Notes: generated by a model not told the origin, from the sequence alone. A DNA stretch of 64,000 nt from an uncultured Clostridium sp. (GCA_900553985.1 USFW01000002.1:37492-101491), one strand, 5' to 3'; shown: positions 47,017 through 57,230, counted from the first letter of the stretch. Program-made: numbers and translations.

Positions 47017-47399
47017 TATTTTTCCTCCAATAATTCTTCTAAGACTTTTATTCTTTCACTTGTTGCTATATATGTTGCTAAATCTCCTTTTGTATTTGCT
47101 AGTTCTTTTATCTTGTCTTTTATTTTTTGTTTTGATATGCTATTTAAATATAAGTTAGTAACTTCTATGTATTTTTTCTGAAAATCTACTCTATTCTTTT
47201 TTTCTTCTTCTAATTCTTTTATTCTCTTGTTTCTTTCTTTTATTATATTTAAGATTGTTTCTATTGCTAGGCTTTCTGTATCTAATTCTGCTACTAATTG
47301 CATTGCATTTGTATCTCCTGCTTTTCTTGCCTCTTTTACAACCTTATTATTCTTCTTTATAATATCTTCACACCTCTCTGTTGCCTTTTCTTCTGTCAT
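47016..47399 (-). CDS. Coiled-coil early protein
   Basis: 127 residues, a repeated design of the next gene: TEEKATERCEDIIKKNNKVV, a helical bundle and a long coil (IIKERNKRIKELEEEKKNRV). The similar start of the 46516 gene (IEEKTIERCKELIK) suggests they arose by duplication. Function unknown. Confidence 0.6.
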   Translation of the reverse strand: MTEEKATERCEDIIKKNNKVVKEARKAGDTNAMQLVAELDTESLAIETILNIIKERNKRIKELEEEKKNRVDFQKKYIEVTNLYLNSISKQKIKDKIKELANTKGDLATYIATSERIKVLEELLEEK

Positions 47400-47401
47400 T
47401 A

Positions 47402-47617
47402 CTACACCTCTTTCTCCAATAAATGTATACTTTCTTTTAAACTATCTATCTCCACTTGGCATTCTCTTATTTCTTTTTCTTTATTTTGCAATTCTAAATT
47501 ATTTACTAGTAGTCCTGTAAATAGTCCTAAAATAAATACTATTAAAATTACAAATGCTTCTTTTATTTTAGTTTCTATTTTGTATGTTTCTTTGTTATAA
47601 TATTTAGTCTTTTGCAT
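47402..47617 (-). CDS. Small single-pass membrane protein (71 residues)
   Basis: One membrane segment (AFVILIVFILGLFTGLLVNN) followed by a coiled coil (ELQNKEKEIRECQVEIDSLK), resembling small Rz/spanin-like or anchor proteins in outline only. Overlaps the RusA gene end by 14 bases. Confidence 0.6.
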   Translation of the reverse strand: MQKTKYYNKETYKIETKIKEAFVILIVFILGLFTGLLVNNLELQNKEKEIRECQVEIDSLKESIHLLEKEV

Positions 47618-47987
47618 TGGTTACCTCCTCAATTTCTAATATTGTTTCTTCTCTGCCTTTTTCGTAAATTATTCTACTTCCATCCCAACCTGCTATAATG
47701 TTATAATTATCGTCTTCTATTACTTTGTATTTAACTAATATATCTGCTATTGCATTTTCTAAATTTGTTAAGTCTCTTTTCCTTCTATCTGGCACATAGA
47801 ATGTTGCTTTTATATTTACTGGTGTATTTATATTAGTTTTATATTTATTTAAAAAATAGCCACAATTTTGTTCAAATTCTTTATATAATTTACTTTGTAT
47901 TATCATAGGTTTATGTGTTCTTGGATTTACTATTATGTTTTGGCTATTTTTTTTACTTCTGCATAGTAGTGGTATTTTTATTATCAT
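47604..47987 (-). CDS. rusA: RusA-family Holliday junction resolvase
   Basis: 127 residues. IPLLCRSKKNSQNIIVNPRT (the start), FYVPDRRKRDLTNLENAIAD (DxxN active site motif) and LVKYKVIEDDNYNIIAGWDG (second and third acidic residues) match RusA. It resolves branched DNA during phage replication and recombination. Confidence 0.93.
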   Translation of the reverse strand: MIIKIPLLCRSKKNSQNIIVNPRTHKPMIIQSKLYKEFEQNCGYFLNKYKTNINTPVNIKATFYVPDRRKRDLTNLENAIADILVKYKVIEDDNYNIIAGWDGSRIIYEKGREETILEIEEVTNAKD

Positions 47988-48099
47988 TTTTATCTTCTAC
48001 TCCTCTTACATAATTTTCGCATCTGTATATTTCTTTAAAATTTATATCTTCTAATTTGTTACAACCTAAGCAGGTTTTACATTTAGTTTCTAATATCAT
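47953..48099 (-). CDS. Small zinc-finger-like protein (48 residues)
   Basis: MILETKCKTCLGCNKLEDIN then RCENYVRGVEDKN: four cysteines suited to one zinc. GGAGAAAAA precedes the ATG. Overlaps RusA by 35 bases. Confidence 0.55.
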   Translation of the reverse strand: MILETKCKTCLGCNKLEDINFKEIYRCENYVRGVEDKNDNKNTTTMQK

Positions 48100-48107
48100 T
48101 TTTTCTC

Positions 48108-48416
48108 CTAGTCTATTCTTGGAATATGTCTGCTATGTTCCAAATAATAATTTTCTTCTTCCTCTCTTCTTATTTTCTCCACACTTTGTACTCTGTATTG
48201 TGGATTTTCTTCTAAGAATTTTCTTCTTTGCCTGGTTATTGCTTCAAAACTTATTCCTTGTACTTTCATTCCATTTAAAACTTGTCCAAATGCTGTTCCT
48301 TGGTTGCAATCTAGCATTTGTATTAATGTTTGTTGTATCAAATACCAGTCATCTTCTCTTGCTAATTTATCTTTTTCTAGTATTTTATAAACTGTTTTCT
48401 TTATATTCTTATTCAT
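48108..48416 (-). CDS. Phage early protein, 102 residues
   Basis: YKILEKDKLAREDDWYLIQQ, LNGMKVQGISFEAITRQRRK and the end match a small protein family common beside replication genes in Firmicutes phages. The role is unknown. The ATG at 48416 has GAGGTGAAACAA ahead. Confidence 0.65.
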   Translation of the reverse strand: MNKNIKKTVYKILEKDKLAREDDWYLIQQTLIQMLDCNQGTAFGQVLNGMKVQGISFEAITRQRRKFLEENPQYRVQSVEKIRREEEENYYLEHSRHIPRID

Positions 48417-48429
48417 TTGTTTCACCTCT

Positions 48430-49002
48430 TTATATTATTTTTATATCTGAACTCATTAAATCGTAAAATATTTGGTCTTGTTCTTCCAAAGATAGCATTT
48501 CATAGTCTGTTGTTTTTTGTAATTCTCCTATAATTTGTATTTTTCTATTTGGTTGTTGTTCGATTTTTGCTTTATATTTATTAAATAAAATAATATAAAT
48601 ATTATTATCATTATTGTTTGTGTTCATTTGCTGTTCATCTGTTGTGCATTCGTTGTTCATTTGTTGTTCAACAACTTGTTCAGTTTTTTGATACATATCA
48701 TAATTAACTATTGATATGACTGTATATTTTGGGGTCTTGTGTTGTTCAATTTGATGTTCATTTTCAAAACACTTTAATATACGATAAATTTTATTTTCTT
48801 GTATGTGAACAACCTCTGATAACTTATGCCTTGATGTTAAAAGCTGTCCTCTTTTTACTAAAATTTTTTCATTTCCTATAAAAATTTCTTGGTCTTTATG
48901 GTTAGCTTTTAATAGCAAATATAACCATAAATGAACATATTCACTTTTATTAAACCAAGGCACATCTATTATTTTCCTATGTATTCTAATCCAACCTTCC
49001 AT
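48430..49002 (-). CDS. Replication initiator-like winged helix protein
   Basis: 190 residues. MEGWIRIHRKIIDVPWFNKS, EILVKRGQLLTSRHKLSEVV-type winged helix and YTVISIVNYDMYQKTEQ are the pattern of phage replication organisers related to DnaD/RepA N-domains. No DnaC-like loader follows. A hairpin terminator lies just upstream of its start region. Confidence 0.75.
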   Translation of the reverse strand: MEGWIRIHRKIIDVPWFNKSEYVHLWLYLLLKANHKDQEIFIGNEKILVKRGQLLTSRHKLSEVVHIQENKIYRILKCFENEHQIEQHKTPKYTVISIVNYDMYQKTEQVVEQQMNNECTTDEQQMNTNNNDNNIYIILFNKYKAKIEQQPNRKIQIIGELQKTTDYEMLSLEEQDQIFYDLMSSDIKII

Positions 49003-49024
49003 TTATGGTCTCCTTTCGTAAAAT

Positions 49025-49058
49025 CAAAGGCTAAAACTTCATTATGTCTTAGCCTTTG
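49025..49058 (-). terminator. Terminator between recombination and replication genes
   Basis: CAAAGGCTAA pairs perfectly with TTAGCCTTTG around a 14-base loop, followed on the minus strand by ATTTTACG. It lies in the only sizeable gap of this operon. Confidence 0.75.
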
Positions 49059-49063
49059 GTGTT

Positions 49064-49446
49064 TTAATCTAAATAATTTCTGCCATATCTGGCTATAAAT
49101 TCTTCTTTTGTTTTGTTGTAATAACTTGTCCAGGCTTTTTCTGCTAATCTTTTTAACTTTCTATTTAGTTTGTCTCCATTCTTTCCATGTACTCCATTAG
49201 TACCACGATGGCTTTTCCTTGTTAAAAATACTATTAAGCCATCATCTATACTTTTCTGTCTATAAGCTTTTGAAAAATAAACCTCGTGTCTTTCACAATA
49301 TATTTCTGTTCTTACCGTGCTATAAGAATTGTTTTTTGGCATTATACAGAAGTCTTTTTTATGTTCTTTTTTGCTGTCTTGTTTTATCTTCTTCTGCCCA
49401 GACTTTGGTACTGGATAAAATTCTTTTCTTAAATCTTTTACTATCA

Positions 49447-49447
<1 letters not shown>
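49064..49447 (-). CDS. NinG/HNH-like recombination protein
   Basis: 127 residues. YCERHEVYFSKAYRQKSIDD, FLTRKSHRGTNGVHGKNGDK and KEEFIARYGRNYLD are a common Firmicutes phage pattern, with a Cys/His HNH-like core. It starts within TAATG, overlapping the stop of the repaired NinB-like frame by one base, which supports that repair. Confidence 0.72.
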
Positions 49448-50712
<1,265 letters not shown>

Positions 50713-50714
50713 TT

Positions 50715-50927
50715 CTAATCCTCCTTTACTTCTTCTTTTATCCAATTTCCACTAAAAAACCACTCTACTGTTTCTTCAATATTTTCTATTTGCTCTTGTG
50801 TCATTTCTCCGTTTTTTCCTTTAGGTTCTATTGTTATTCCTAATTTTTCTAGTGCATAATCTTCTGCTATAAAATCTACAACTATTTCTCCTGTTGTTAT
50901 TTCCCTGTATTGATATTTCTTTTCCAT
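50715..50927 (-). CDS. Unknown 70-residue early protein
   Basis: Not recognised. KYQYREITTGEIVVDFIAED and IEETVEWFFSGNWIKEEV. It lies 2 bases before the annealing protein start. A palindromic hairpin (CTATTGCTA/TAGCATAG) precedes it. Confidence 0.55.
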   Translation of the reverse strand: MEKKYQYREITTGEIVVDFIAEDYALEKLGITIEPKGKNGEMTQEQIENIEETVEWFFSGNWIKEEVKED

Positions 50928-50991
50928 TTGACATTCCTTTCTTTCCTATGCTATAATTAGCAATAGGAACATATATTTATGTGATTGTGAA

Positions 50992-51276
50992 TTAGTTAAT
51001 TGATTGGTAGTCTCTAACTAATTCTTTTATTTTGTCTAAAATTGCTTTTTCGTTGTTGTATTTGTTAGAATTTACTCGCTCGTCTATTCTTTTTATTAAA
51101 TCTAGTTGTTCTTCATTTTCAAATCTTAAATCTTTGTTTTCTTCATACAATGCTTTTGCTTGTTCTTCCATATCTTTAATTAGTATATTTCTGTTTTCTA
51201 CTTTATCTTCTGCCTCTTTTAATGCTTTTCTACTAGCATTTAATAAAGTTTGTAATTCTTTAGTTCTTTTAAACAT
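50992..51276 (-). CDS. Coiled-coil early protein (94 residues)
   Basis: Long coiled coil (TKELQTLLNASRKALKEAED; LYEENKDLRFENEEQLDLI). I prefer the ATG at 51276, 9 bases from GGAG; the first ATG is too close. Role unknown. Confidence 0.6.
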   Translation of the reverse strand: MFKRTKELQTLLNASRKALKEAEDKVENRNILIKDMEEQAKALYEENKDLRFENEEQLDLIKRIDERVNSNKYNNEKAILDKIKELVRDYQSIN

Positions 51277-51292
51277 ATTTCTCATCTCCTTC

Positions 51293-51436
51293 CTACCTAT
51301 AAACTGTTATACAATTATCTAAAACATAAATTGCTAAATTATAATTTATTATATTTAGTAATATTATTCCTGTTAGATATGTTACTACTCGTCCTATAAA
51401 TGCATATACTTTATTTTTATCTAGTTTTCTTTTCAT
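51293..51436 (-). CDS. Small membrane protein (47 residues)
   Basis: MKRKLDKNKVYAFIGRVVTY then hydrophobic LTGIILLNIINYNLAIYVL. GGAGGGAACACCA precedes the ATG. One or two membrane segments; role unknown. Confidence 0.6.
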   Translation of the reverse strand: MKRKLDKNKVYAFIGRVVTYLTGIILLNIINYNLAIYVLDNCITVYR

Positions 51437-51450
51437 TGGTGTTCCCTCCT

Positions 51451-51699
51451 TTAACTTACCCAACAACCAATTGTTGTTATCTTTTTACTACTTCTTTTTA
51501 CCCTAGTTTTATTTAAGACTCTTTTTCTTGGAGTTTCTAAATATTCTTCAACCCACTCTTTTTTAAACAAGTATCCTCTACCTTTTCCTTTAATATATTT
51601 CAGTCCATTGGGTATCCAAGTATGTGTTATCATGTAAGGAGTTACATTTTTTTGTTCTCCTCCATACATTTCTGCTATTTCTTTTGTTGTGTATAGCAT
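51451..51699 (-). CDS. Excisionase-like helix-turn-helix protein
   Basis: 82 residues. LYTTKEIAEMYGGEQKNVTP then a wing (GLKYIKGKGRGYLFKKEWVE) resembles MerR/excisionase-type DNA-binding domains. It is the second gene after Cro in the early operon. It may be an excisionase or antirepressor-like regulator. An operator-like ACGGTTTTACCGT lies upstream. Confidence 0.65.
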   Translation of the reverse strand: MLYTTKEIAEMYGGEQKNVTPYMITHTWIPNGLKYIKGKGRGYLFKKEWVEEYLETPRKRVLNKTRVKRSSKKITTIGCWVS

Positions 51700-51746
51700 C
51701 TTCTCACCTTCTTTCTATTTTTGTACCGTGTCGCAATTCGTTTTGT

Positions 51747-51759
51747 ACGGTTTTACCGT
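51747..51759. promoter_or_regulatory. Operator-like site downstream of cro
   Basis: ACGGTTTTACCGT, the same ACGG-N5-CCGT form as the sites in the CI/Cro promoter region. It could tune transcription into the early genes. Confidence 0.6.
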
Positions 51760-51768
51760 TTATGGATT

Positions 51769-51966
51769 TTAAAAAAAATTTATATTATCATATTTAGTTT
51801 CATAAACTTCTTCAATTTTTTTTAATGTTGGTATATCTGGATAAGTCAATCCTTTTTCATAATTAGCCAATGTTTCTTCACTTATACCTATTAAACTACT
51901 TGCTTTCTTTTGGCTATACCCTTTATTAATTCTTAATGCTTTTAATGTTAATTTCAAATTTTCCAC
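51769..51966 (-). CDS. Cro-like repressor
   Basis: 65 residues, a single XRE domain (LKALRINKGYSQKKASSLIG then SEETLANYEKG). Divergent from the CI gene, with a consensus promoter and operators between them. As in other temperate phages it would favour the lytic state by blocking CI transcription. Confidence 0.88.
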   Translation of the reverse strand: MENLKLTLKALRINKGYSQKKASSLIGISEETLANYEKGLTYPDIPTLKKIEEVYETKYDNINFF

Positions 51967-51977
51967 CCTCTTTCTTA

Positions 51978-52090
51978 ACGGTATTTCCGTTTTTCTGTTT
52001 GTATTATATCTTACGGTTTTTCCGTTGTCAATACTTTTTCCGTAATTTTTTAAATTTTTTCTTGACTTTTTTACGGTAAAATCGTATAAT
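51978..52090. promoter_or_regulatory. CI/Cro switch: two consensus promoters with operators in their spacers
   Basis: Leftward promoter: TTGACA (52026-52031), 17 bases, TATAAT (52003-52008), with ACGGTTTTTCCGT exactly in the spacer (52013-52025). Rightward promoter: TTGACT (52062-52067), 17 bases, TATAAT (52085-52090), with ACGGTAAAATCGT at 52073-52085. A third site, ACGGTATTTCCGT, is at 51978-51990, and a half site (TTTTTCCGT) lies near 52043. The form ACGG-N5-CCGT is shared. Confidence 0.85.
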
Positions 52091-52107
52091 GCTTGTAGGA
52101 GGTATAT

Positions 52108-52746
52108 ATGAGCGATTTAGGAAACAAGAAGATTTTTTCAGAAAATCTTAAATATTATATGACTATTAATAAAAAAACTAGAGTTGATGTATGTCGTGAT
52201 TTAGATATACCCTATTCAACTTTTACTGATTGGTGTAATGCAAATATTTATCCTAGAATTGACAAAATAGAATTACTTGCAAATTATTTTGATATAAAGA
52301 AATCAGATTTAGTTGAAAGTAAAGAAAAATTAGATAAACTGGGAAATCCAGTTGCAGAAATTCCACTTCTAGGCACAGTAAAAGCAGGGTACGACTATAT
52401 GGCGCAAGAAAACTGGGAAGGCATGATAGAAGTAGATAAAAATATAATAAAAGATGGCTCTGATTATTTTGCTTTAAAGATAAAGGGAGATAGCATGTCC
52501 CCTGTCTTAATAGAAGATGATATAGTAATAATAAAAAAACAAGATGACTTTGAAAGTGGAGATTTAGTTGTTGCTCTTATAAATGGAGATGAAGCCACAA
52601 TAAAAAAAGGTAAAAAAAGTGATAATAGCATTTTATTACAACCACTTAACACTAATTACGAGCCACTTATATTTACTTATGATGAAGTAAAAAATATACC
52701 AGTTACAATAGTTGGTGTAGTAAAACAATTAAAAAGAGAATTTTAG
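52108..52746 (+). CDS. CI-like repressor with S24 (LexA-type) self-cleavage domain
   Basis: 212 residues. N-terminal helix-turn-helix (FSENLKYYMTINKKTRVDVC; IPYSTFTDWCNANIYPRIDK). The C-terminal peptidase has the cleavage-type Ala-Gly in GTVKAGYDYMA, the catalytic Ser in IKGDSMSPVL and the Lys in DEATIKKGK. DNA damage and RecA would trigger its cleavage and prophage induction. An AGGAGG site lies 5 bases before the ATG. Confidence 0.93.
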   Translation: MSDLGNKKIFSENLKYYMTINKKTRVDVCRDLDIPYSTFTDWCNANIYPRIDKIELLANYFDIKKSDLVESKEKLDKLGNPVAEIPLLGTVKAGYDYMAQENWEGMIEVDKNIIKDGSDYFALKIKGDSMSPVLIEDDIVIIKKQDDFESGDLVVALINGDEATIKKGKKSDNSILLQPLNTNYEPLIFTYDEVKNIPVTIVGVVKQLKREF

Positions 52747-52755
52747 GAGGCTTTT

Positions 52756-53109
52756 ATGGGGTTATTTTCAAATTTATTCAAAAAGGAAGTTGAACAAAAG
52801 AAAGAAGAAAAAATTGTGGAATATGAATATATTATTACTAACACAGAACAGAAGGAATTGAAAAAAATATATAATACTGATTTTTCAATTGTAGATATTT
52901 ATTTAAGACCTTATAAAGATAATACAGCTATTAAAGTGCTAAAACTAAATAATGATAATATAATAGGAGATATTCCTTCTAATAAAGTATCTGAAGTCTT
53001 AAAATTAGATTTTAGAACAGGGCAAATTTATGTCGATACGGGTATAGATGACAATGGAAAACAATATTTTAGAGGAACTGTATCTTTTAAAAAAAGAATA
53101 AAAATATAA
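52756..53109 (+). CDS. Unknown 117-residue protein after CI
   Basis: Not recognised. MGLFSNLFKKEVEQKKEEKI then a beta-rich domain (KVLKLNNDNIIGDIPSNKVS; RGTVSFKKRIKI). It follows CI by 9 bases with AGGAGG, so it is expressed in the lysogen. Superinfection exclusion or regulation is possible, unproven. Confidence 0.65.
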   Translation: MGLFSNLFKKEVEQKKEEKIVEYEYIITNTEQKELKKIYNTDFSIVDIYLRPYKDNTAIKVLKLNNDNIIGDIPSNKVSEVLKLDFRTGQIYVDTGIDDNGKQYFRGTVSFKKRIKI

Positions 53110-53110
53110 A

Positions 53111-53158
53111 AAGAGAATTATGTTCCTTAGTTTGCGACACGGTACATAATTCTCACAA
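53111..53158 (+). terminator. Hairpin after the CI operon
   Basis: GAGAATTATGT pairs with ACATAATTCTC across a loop holding TTGCGACAC. No T run follows, so it may be regulatory or a weak terminator. Confidence 0.5.
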
Positions 53159-53257
53159 CACAAACACTATTGAAAGTGAATGTGCTTTTATTATATATGA
53201 AAGTACCTTTATTTTCAATAGTTTATTAAAAAATTATTGAAAAATGGAGGTATTTTT

Positions 53258-54526
53258 ATGTCTAAAATAGCAATCGATGAAGAAATATTGCAACAACTTC
53301 TAAAACAAGTTGCTACAAAAAGCAGTAATAAACGAAGGGAAGGTTCTTATGAGCTTTACGACAATGGAAAAGCACGATTATATTATATGTTAAACAAAGA
53401 AAGTTATCGTACTACAGTAGAAGCTAAAAATAAGGAAGAAGCAGAAAAAAAGTTAGCTATATTCGTTGAAGAAGTAAAAAAAGGAAATTTTATAAATACT
53501 AATTATACTTTTGGAGAATTTGCCCAGATTTGGCTTGATGACAAAGTAAGACCAAATGCAGGAGATTTATGTGTTAAAAAATACATAAATTACTTAAATA
53601 ATCGTATTCTTCCCTACATCGGTAATTTTAAACTAAAAGAATTAACAAGAAAAAAATTAGAAAACTATTTTAATACTATAAAACAAACCAAAACAAATTA
53701 TAGTAACAGAAAAGAAAACACTACAATAAAACCTAGCACCGTTAAAAAATGGAAAAGTATAATTCATGCTTGTCTAGAATATGCTGTAGAATGCGAATTA
53801 TTACCTAAAAATCCTTGTGATAACATAAAAATAAAATTTACCACGACTACTGATGAAAGAACAATAAAACAATTGGTAAAACTAAAAAGAGAAAAAATAA
53901 GTTGTTATGATTTTAATGAGTATAAAAATGTTTGTAAAATACTTGAGAAAGAATTTCTAGAATTTTATTACAACACTAATATTAGCAATGAAAAAAAATT
54001 GAGAGAAGTTGGACGAAGATTTATTGTATTATTAGATTTAAAAACAGGGATGCGACGTTCAGAACTTTTTGGGCTAACAAGAGAAGACTTATCTCTTGAG
54101 CATGCGTATTTTGATGTTAATAAAAGTCGTCATTATATCCCTGGAAAAGGAAAAATTACAAAGTATCCTAAAAATGATTCTTCTATTAGAAATAAGCCTT
54201 TGCCAAAATCGATTTTAAACTACTTAAACTTGTACTATAAGCTACTTGATGACCTTAACTATAAAGAGCCTTATATTTTTGATTATTTAAGTATTGACAG
54301 TATATCATGTTGGTTTGACAATTGGCAAAAAAAACACAATATTAAAAATATACGTTTTCATGACATTAGACATACACACGCAACAATTCTTCTCTTATTG
54401 CATACTGATATTAAAACAATATCTGAAAGATTAGGACATTCAGACATACAAACTACATTAAATATCTATGCTGATGTTCTTAAAGAACTCGATAGGAAAT
54501 CAGTAGAAAAAATAGATAATTTATAA
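53258..54526 (+). CDS. int: Tyrosine integrase of the prophage
   Basis: 422 residues. N-terminal arm-binding domain (GSYELYDNGKARLYYMLNKE), then core-binding helices, then the catalytic domain: first Arg in GMRRSELFGL, HDIRHTHATILL, and GHSDIQTTLNIYADV with the active Tyr. Start at 53260 region after GGAGGTATTTTT. It stands beside attR. Repeated TTTGGGTAA sites at both prophage ends suit its arm-binding domain. Confidence 0.94.
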   Translation: MSKIAIDEEILQQLLKQVATKSSNKRREGSYELYDNGKARLYYMLNKESYRTTVEAKNKEEAEKKLAIFVEEVKKGNFINTNYTFGEFAQIWLDDKVRPNAGDLCVKKYINYLNNRILPYIGNFKLKELTRKKLENYFNTIKQTKTNYSNRKENTTIKPSTVKKWKSIIHACLEYAVECELLPKNPCDNIKIKFTTTTDERTIKQLVKLKREKISCYDFNEYKNVCKILEKEFLEFYYNTNISNEKKLREVGRRFIVLLDLKTGMRRSELFGLTREDLSLEHAYFDVNKSRHYIPGKGKITKYPKNDSSIRNKPLPKSILNYLNLYYKLLDDLNYKEPYIFDYLSIDSISCWFDNWQKKHNIKNIRFHDIRHTHATILLLLHTDIKTISERLGHSDIQTTLNIYADVLKELDRKSVEKIDNL

Positions 54527-54536
54527 AACTATAAAA

Positions 54537-54599
54537 TTTGGGTAATCTTTTTTAAAGATTGCCTATTTTTCAGTCTTTTTTTGGGTAATTTTTGGGTAA
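54537..54599 (+). promoter_or_regulatory. Integrase arm-type sites, right
   Basis: TTTGGGTAA at 54537, 54580 and 54591. The last two have the same 11-base period and TCTAC tail as the pair at the left end. Between them is a small hairpin (AATCTTTTTTAAAGATT) that may end integrase transcription. Confidence 0.65.
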
Positions 54600-54710
54600 T
54601 CTACCCCAAAAAACACCCATTTTGGTCACTTTTTCGCACTTTTTTGTGCAAATTAAAAATCGTTGTAACCCAGTATTTTCAATGGCTACAACAATTTCAA
54701 CATTTCATCA

Positions 54711-54725
54711 TGGTACCGATGGTGG
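54711..54725. repeat. attR core of the prophage
   Basis: TGGTACCGATGGTGG, the 3' end of tRNA-Leu, identical to the attL copy. The phage sequence completes the tRNA, so integration leaves it functional. Confidence 0.9.
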
Positions 54726-54793
54726 GACTCGAACCCACATGGTTTCCCGCTGGATTTTGAATCCAGTGCGTCTACCAATTCCGCCACATCGGC
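54711..54793 (-). tRNA. tRNA-Leu (anticodon CAA)
   Basis: 83 bases with encoded CCA. Acceptor GCCGATG/CATCGGT, anticodon stem CTGGA/TCCAG with loop TTCAAAA, long variable arm as in class II tRNAs, and TTCGAGT T loop. It decodes TTG. It serves as the prophage attachment site. Confidence 0.96.
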
Positions 54794-54917
54794 AAATTAA
54801 ATTACCAATATATATTAGCACATATATTGGCAATTGTCTACTGTTTATTAAATATTTTTTTAAATTCCCGATTTAAAGAAATTTTCTGAACAGCAAAGAT
54901 TTTTAGAAGTTTGTTTT

Positions 54918-57230
54918 TTACTCATCTTCTTTTATATCCATTTCATAAACAGTAATAGTTTTTACTGCCATTTTTGAAAAATCATCGTGCTCATTTTCAA
55001 ACGAAAGTATTTTAAATTCTTGCTTTTCCTTTTCTACTAGCTCTGTTTTTGATAAATCTACTAAAATATTACTTGATATATCTTGTCCTAATGGTAAAGT
55101 TTTATTTTGATTGTCATAAAATATTATATTTGCATAACTGATTGCATTAACTCCCCTTTTCAAGTTTACTTTATATAAATTTATTTTATTTTCTTTTTGT
55201 TTTATAATATTTTCTATTTCAATTTCTGGATTTATATCAAAAACATTAAAATTATTTTGATTTAGTTTTTCATTAATAAAAGCTTTATATACTGGTAAAT
55301 CTTCTGTCACTACTACTTTTCCCAAGGCTTTTTGTACTATTTCAATAACTTGTTCTAATTTAGCTTTATATCCAACTTGCTTTGTATTTTTATTTACTCC
55401 CAAAATATTAAACTTATCTTTTGCTATTTCTCTATGTTTTTTATTTCCTATTTTAGAAATCTTTGTAGCATCTTGTGAAATTCCACCAAATATATTAAAT
55501 TCTTCTATATCATCTAATTTTGCTTCTTCTTTCGCTTCCTTTTTAATATTTTTTAAACTTGTTTCTATTTCTTTTGGTAATACTTCATTGTTTTTTATTT
55601 TATTTAGTATATCTATTAAATTAGTTGCTGTTATATATATATTATCTGTTTCTTCTTTTGATAATGCTTTTCTTTGAACTTTGTCCATTGTTTTCCCAAA
55701 ACTTTCAAGGTCTTCCTTATAGTCAAAAATCTTAGTTATTTTCTTTATTATATTTACTTCTTCTTTTTCTCCTTCTGCTAATGTTGCCATTTCATCTTTA
55801 TTGCTATACTTCCAAAATTCAAATATACTTCTTTTATGGCTATCAATTTCTTCTATAAACATTGTTGCATTTTCTATCTTCTTTGCCATATTTTTATTTT
55901 TTAATTTTAATGCATTTATATCCATTAATATATTTTTTATTTCATTTTCTTTTTTCTCATATTTTTTATAAAGTTCTATCAACTCTTCTATTGTATAATT
56001 TTTCTTAGTTTTTATTATCCTTTTTTCTACATGTTCTTTTTCTGTTTCATTACTTTCTTCTTTGTCTTCTTTTATATTTTTATTTGATTTTGTTTTATTT
56101 TTCTTTTTCTTTTTATTATACTTAAAGTAATATTTGAATTTACCAAAAAATGTTTTTTTACATTCTAAAAATGTTGATATTTGTTTTTCTTTTGCCAAAT
56201 ATTCTATCTCTTGAGTTGCTGATTCTATCTTTAAATTTTCTAATTTCACTTTATTTTCTTTTATTAAAACATTTATTTTCTCAATATTTTCTATTCCTAT
56301 ATTATATTCTTCATTAATCCATTCTGATATTATTGTATATTCTATTTTTTTTCCATTATTATAAAACTCTATACTTCCATCTTTTGTTATCTTTGTTTTA
56401 AATTCAAAATAATGTGGTAACTCTGTTTGCAATATGAACATTGCTTTTAACAATTTATAGAATTGATTTGCTTCTACCAAACTATTTAATTTTATTTTAT
56501 ATGAGCTTTTTATCTTTCCATATACCTCTGTTTCACCTACTATTTGTATTGAAACTTTATTACTTTTGTCATAAACTTCATATATTAAAGGCCAATCTTT
56601 TGTAAATAACCATAAATAGTTTTCTATATCTTCATATTCTTTCTTTTTTAGATAATCACTTTGATACGATACATTTCTAACAGGTACAAATATTTTTCCT
56701 GCTTTTTTCTTTTCTAGTTGTTTTTTTAGCAAAAAGAAAAAAGTCGAATAATCTGAATCTTCTGTTGGAACTAACATAAAGTATTTATTTGTATTTTCTG
56801 AATAATATATTTGCCATAAGTAATTACCTTCAAATTTCACCTTGAATGGTATCTTCTTATTAAGTTTTGCTTCTTCTTCTTCTATTTTTTCAATTTCATC
56901 TATTTGTACTTGTTTTAACATTTTCAAAAATGTAGTATGTTTTAAAAAATTTTCTTCATTTGTATTATCTAGGTAGTCTATAAGTGGACTTGCTTTTTTA
57001 TATTTTTCTTCTAAATCATCCATTCTATTTGTAGGAGATAATAATATTTGTATATCTTTTATTGGTATAAATCTATATTGCCTATATTGTTTTTCGTCAT
57101 AAAATTTTGGTATTCTAAACTTTAAATCTTCAAATTCATTTATTTGTTCTTTCACATTTTCCAAATCTATTCCTAAATAATCTAACTTTTCTTTTATTTC
57201 ATCTTTCTTATCTATTGTTTTCTTAGGCAA
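54918..57230 (-). CDS. Large coiled-coil protein of unknown function
   Basis: 770 residues, no membrane segment or known domain that I can see. A globular start (YRQYRFIPIKDIQILLSPTN; IYYSENTNKYFMLVPTEDSD) is followed by a Lys/Glu linker near residue 360 and long helical segments, with a beta-rich C-terminal domain. No in-frame CGG. It stands alone, after tRNA-Leu. It is conserved-looking and large, so it is probably a lineage-specific structural or envelope protein. Confidence 0.7.
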   Translation of the reverse strand: MPKKTIDKKDEIKEKLDYLGIDLENVKEQINEFEDLKFRIPKFYDEKQYRQYRFIPIKDIQILLSPTNRMDDLEEKYKKASPLIDYLDNTNEENFLKHTTFLKMLKQVQIDEIEKIEEEEAKLNKKIPFKVKFEGNYLWQIYYSENTNKYFMLVPTEDSDYSTFFFLLKKQLEKKKAGKIFVPVRNVSYQSDYLKKKEYEDIENYLWLFTKDWPLIYEVYDKSNKVSIQIVGETEVYGKIKSSYKIKLNSLVEANQFYKLLKAMFILQTELPHYFEFKTKITKDGSIEFYNNGKKIEYTIISEWINEEYNIGIENIEKINVLIKENKVKLENLKIESATQEIEYLAKEKQISTFLECKKTFFGKFKYYFKYNKKKKKNKTKSNKNIKEDKEESNETEKEHVEKRIIKTKKNYTIEELIELYKKYEKKENEIKNILMDINALKLKNKNMAKKIENATMFIEEIDSHKRSIFEFWKYSNKDEMATLAEGEKEEVNIIKKITKIFDYKEDLESFGKTMDKVQRKALSKEETDNIYITATNLIDILNKIKNNEVLPKEIETSLKNIKKEAKEEAKLDDIEEFNIFGGISQDATKISKIGNKKHREIAKDKFNILGVNKNTKQVGYKAKLEQVIEIVQKALGKVVVTEDLPVYKAFINEKLNQNNFNVFDINPEIEIENIIKQKENKINLYKVNLKRGVNAISYANIIFYDNQNKTLPLGQDISSNILVDLSKTELVEKEKQEFKILSFENEHDDFSKMAVKTITVYEMDIKEDE

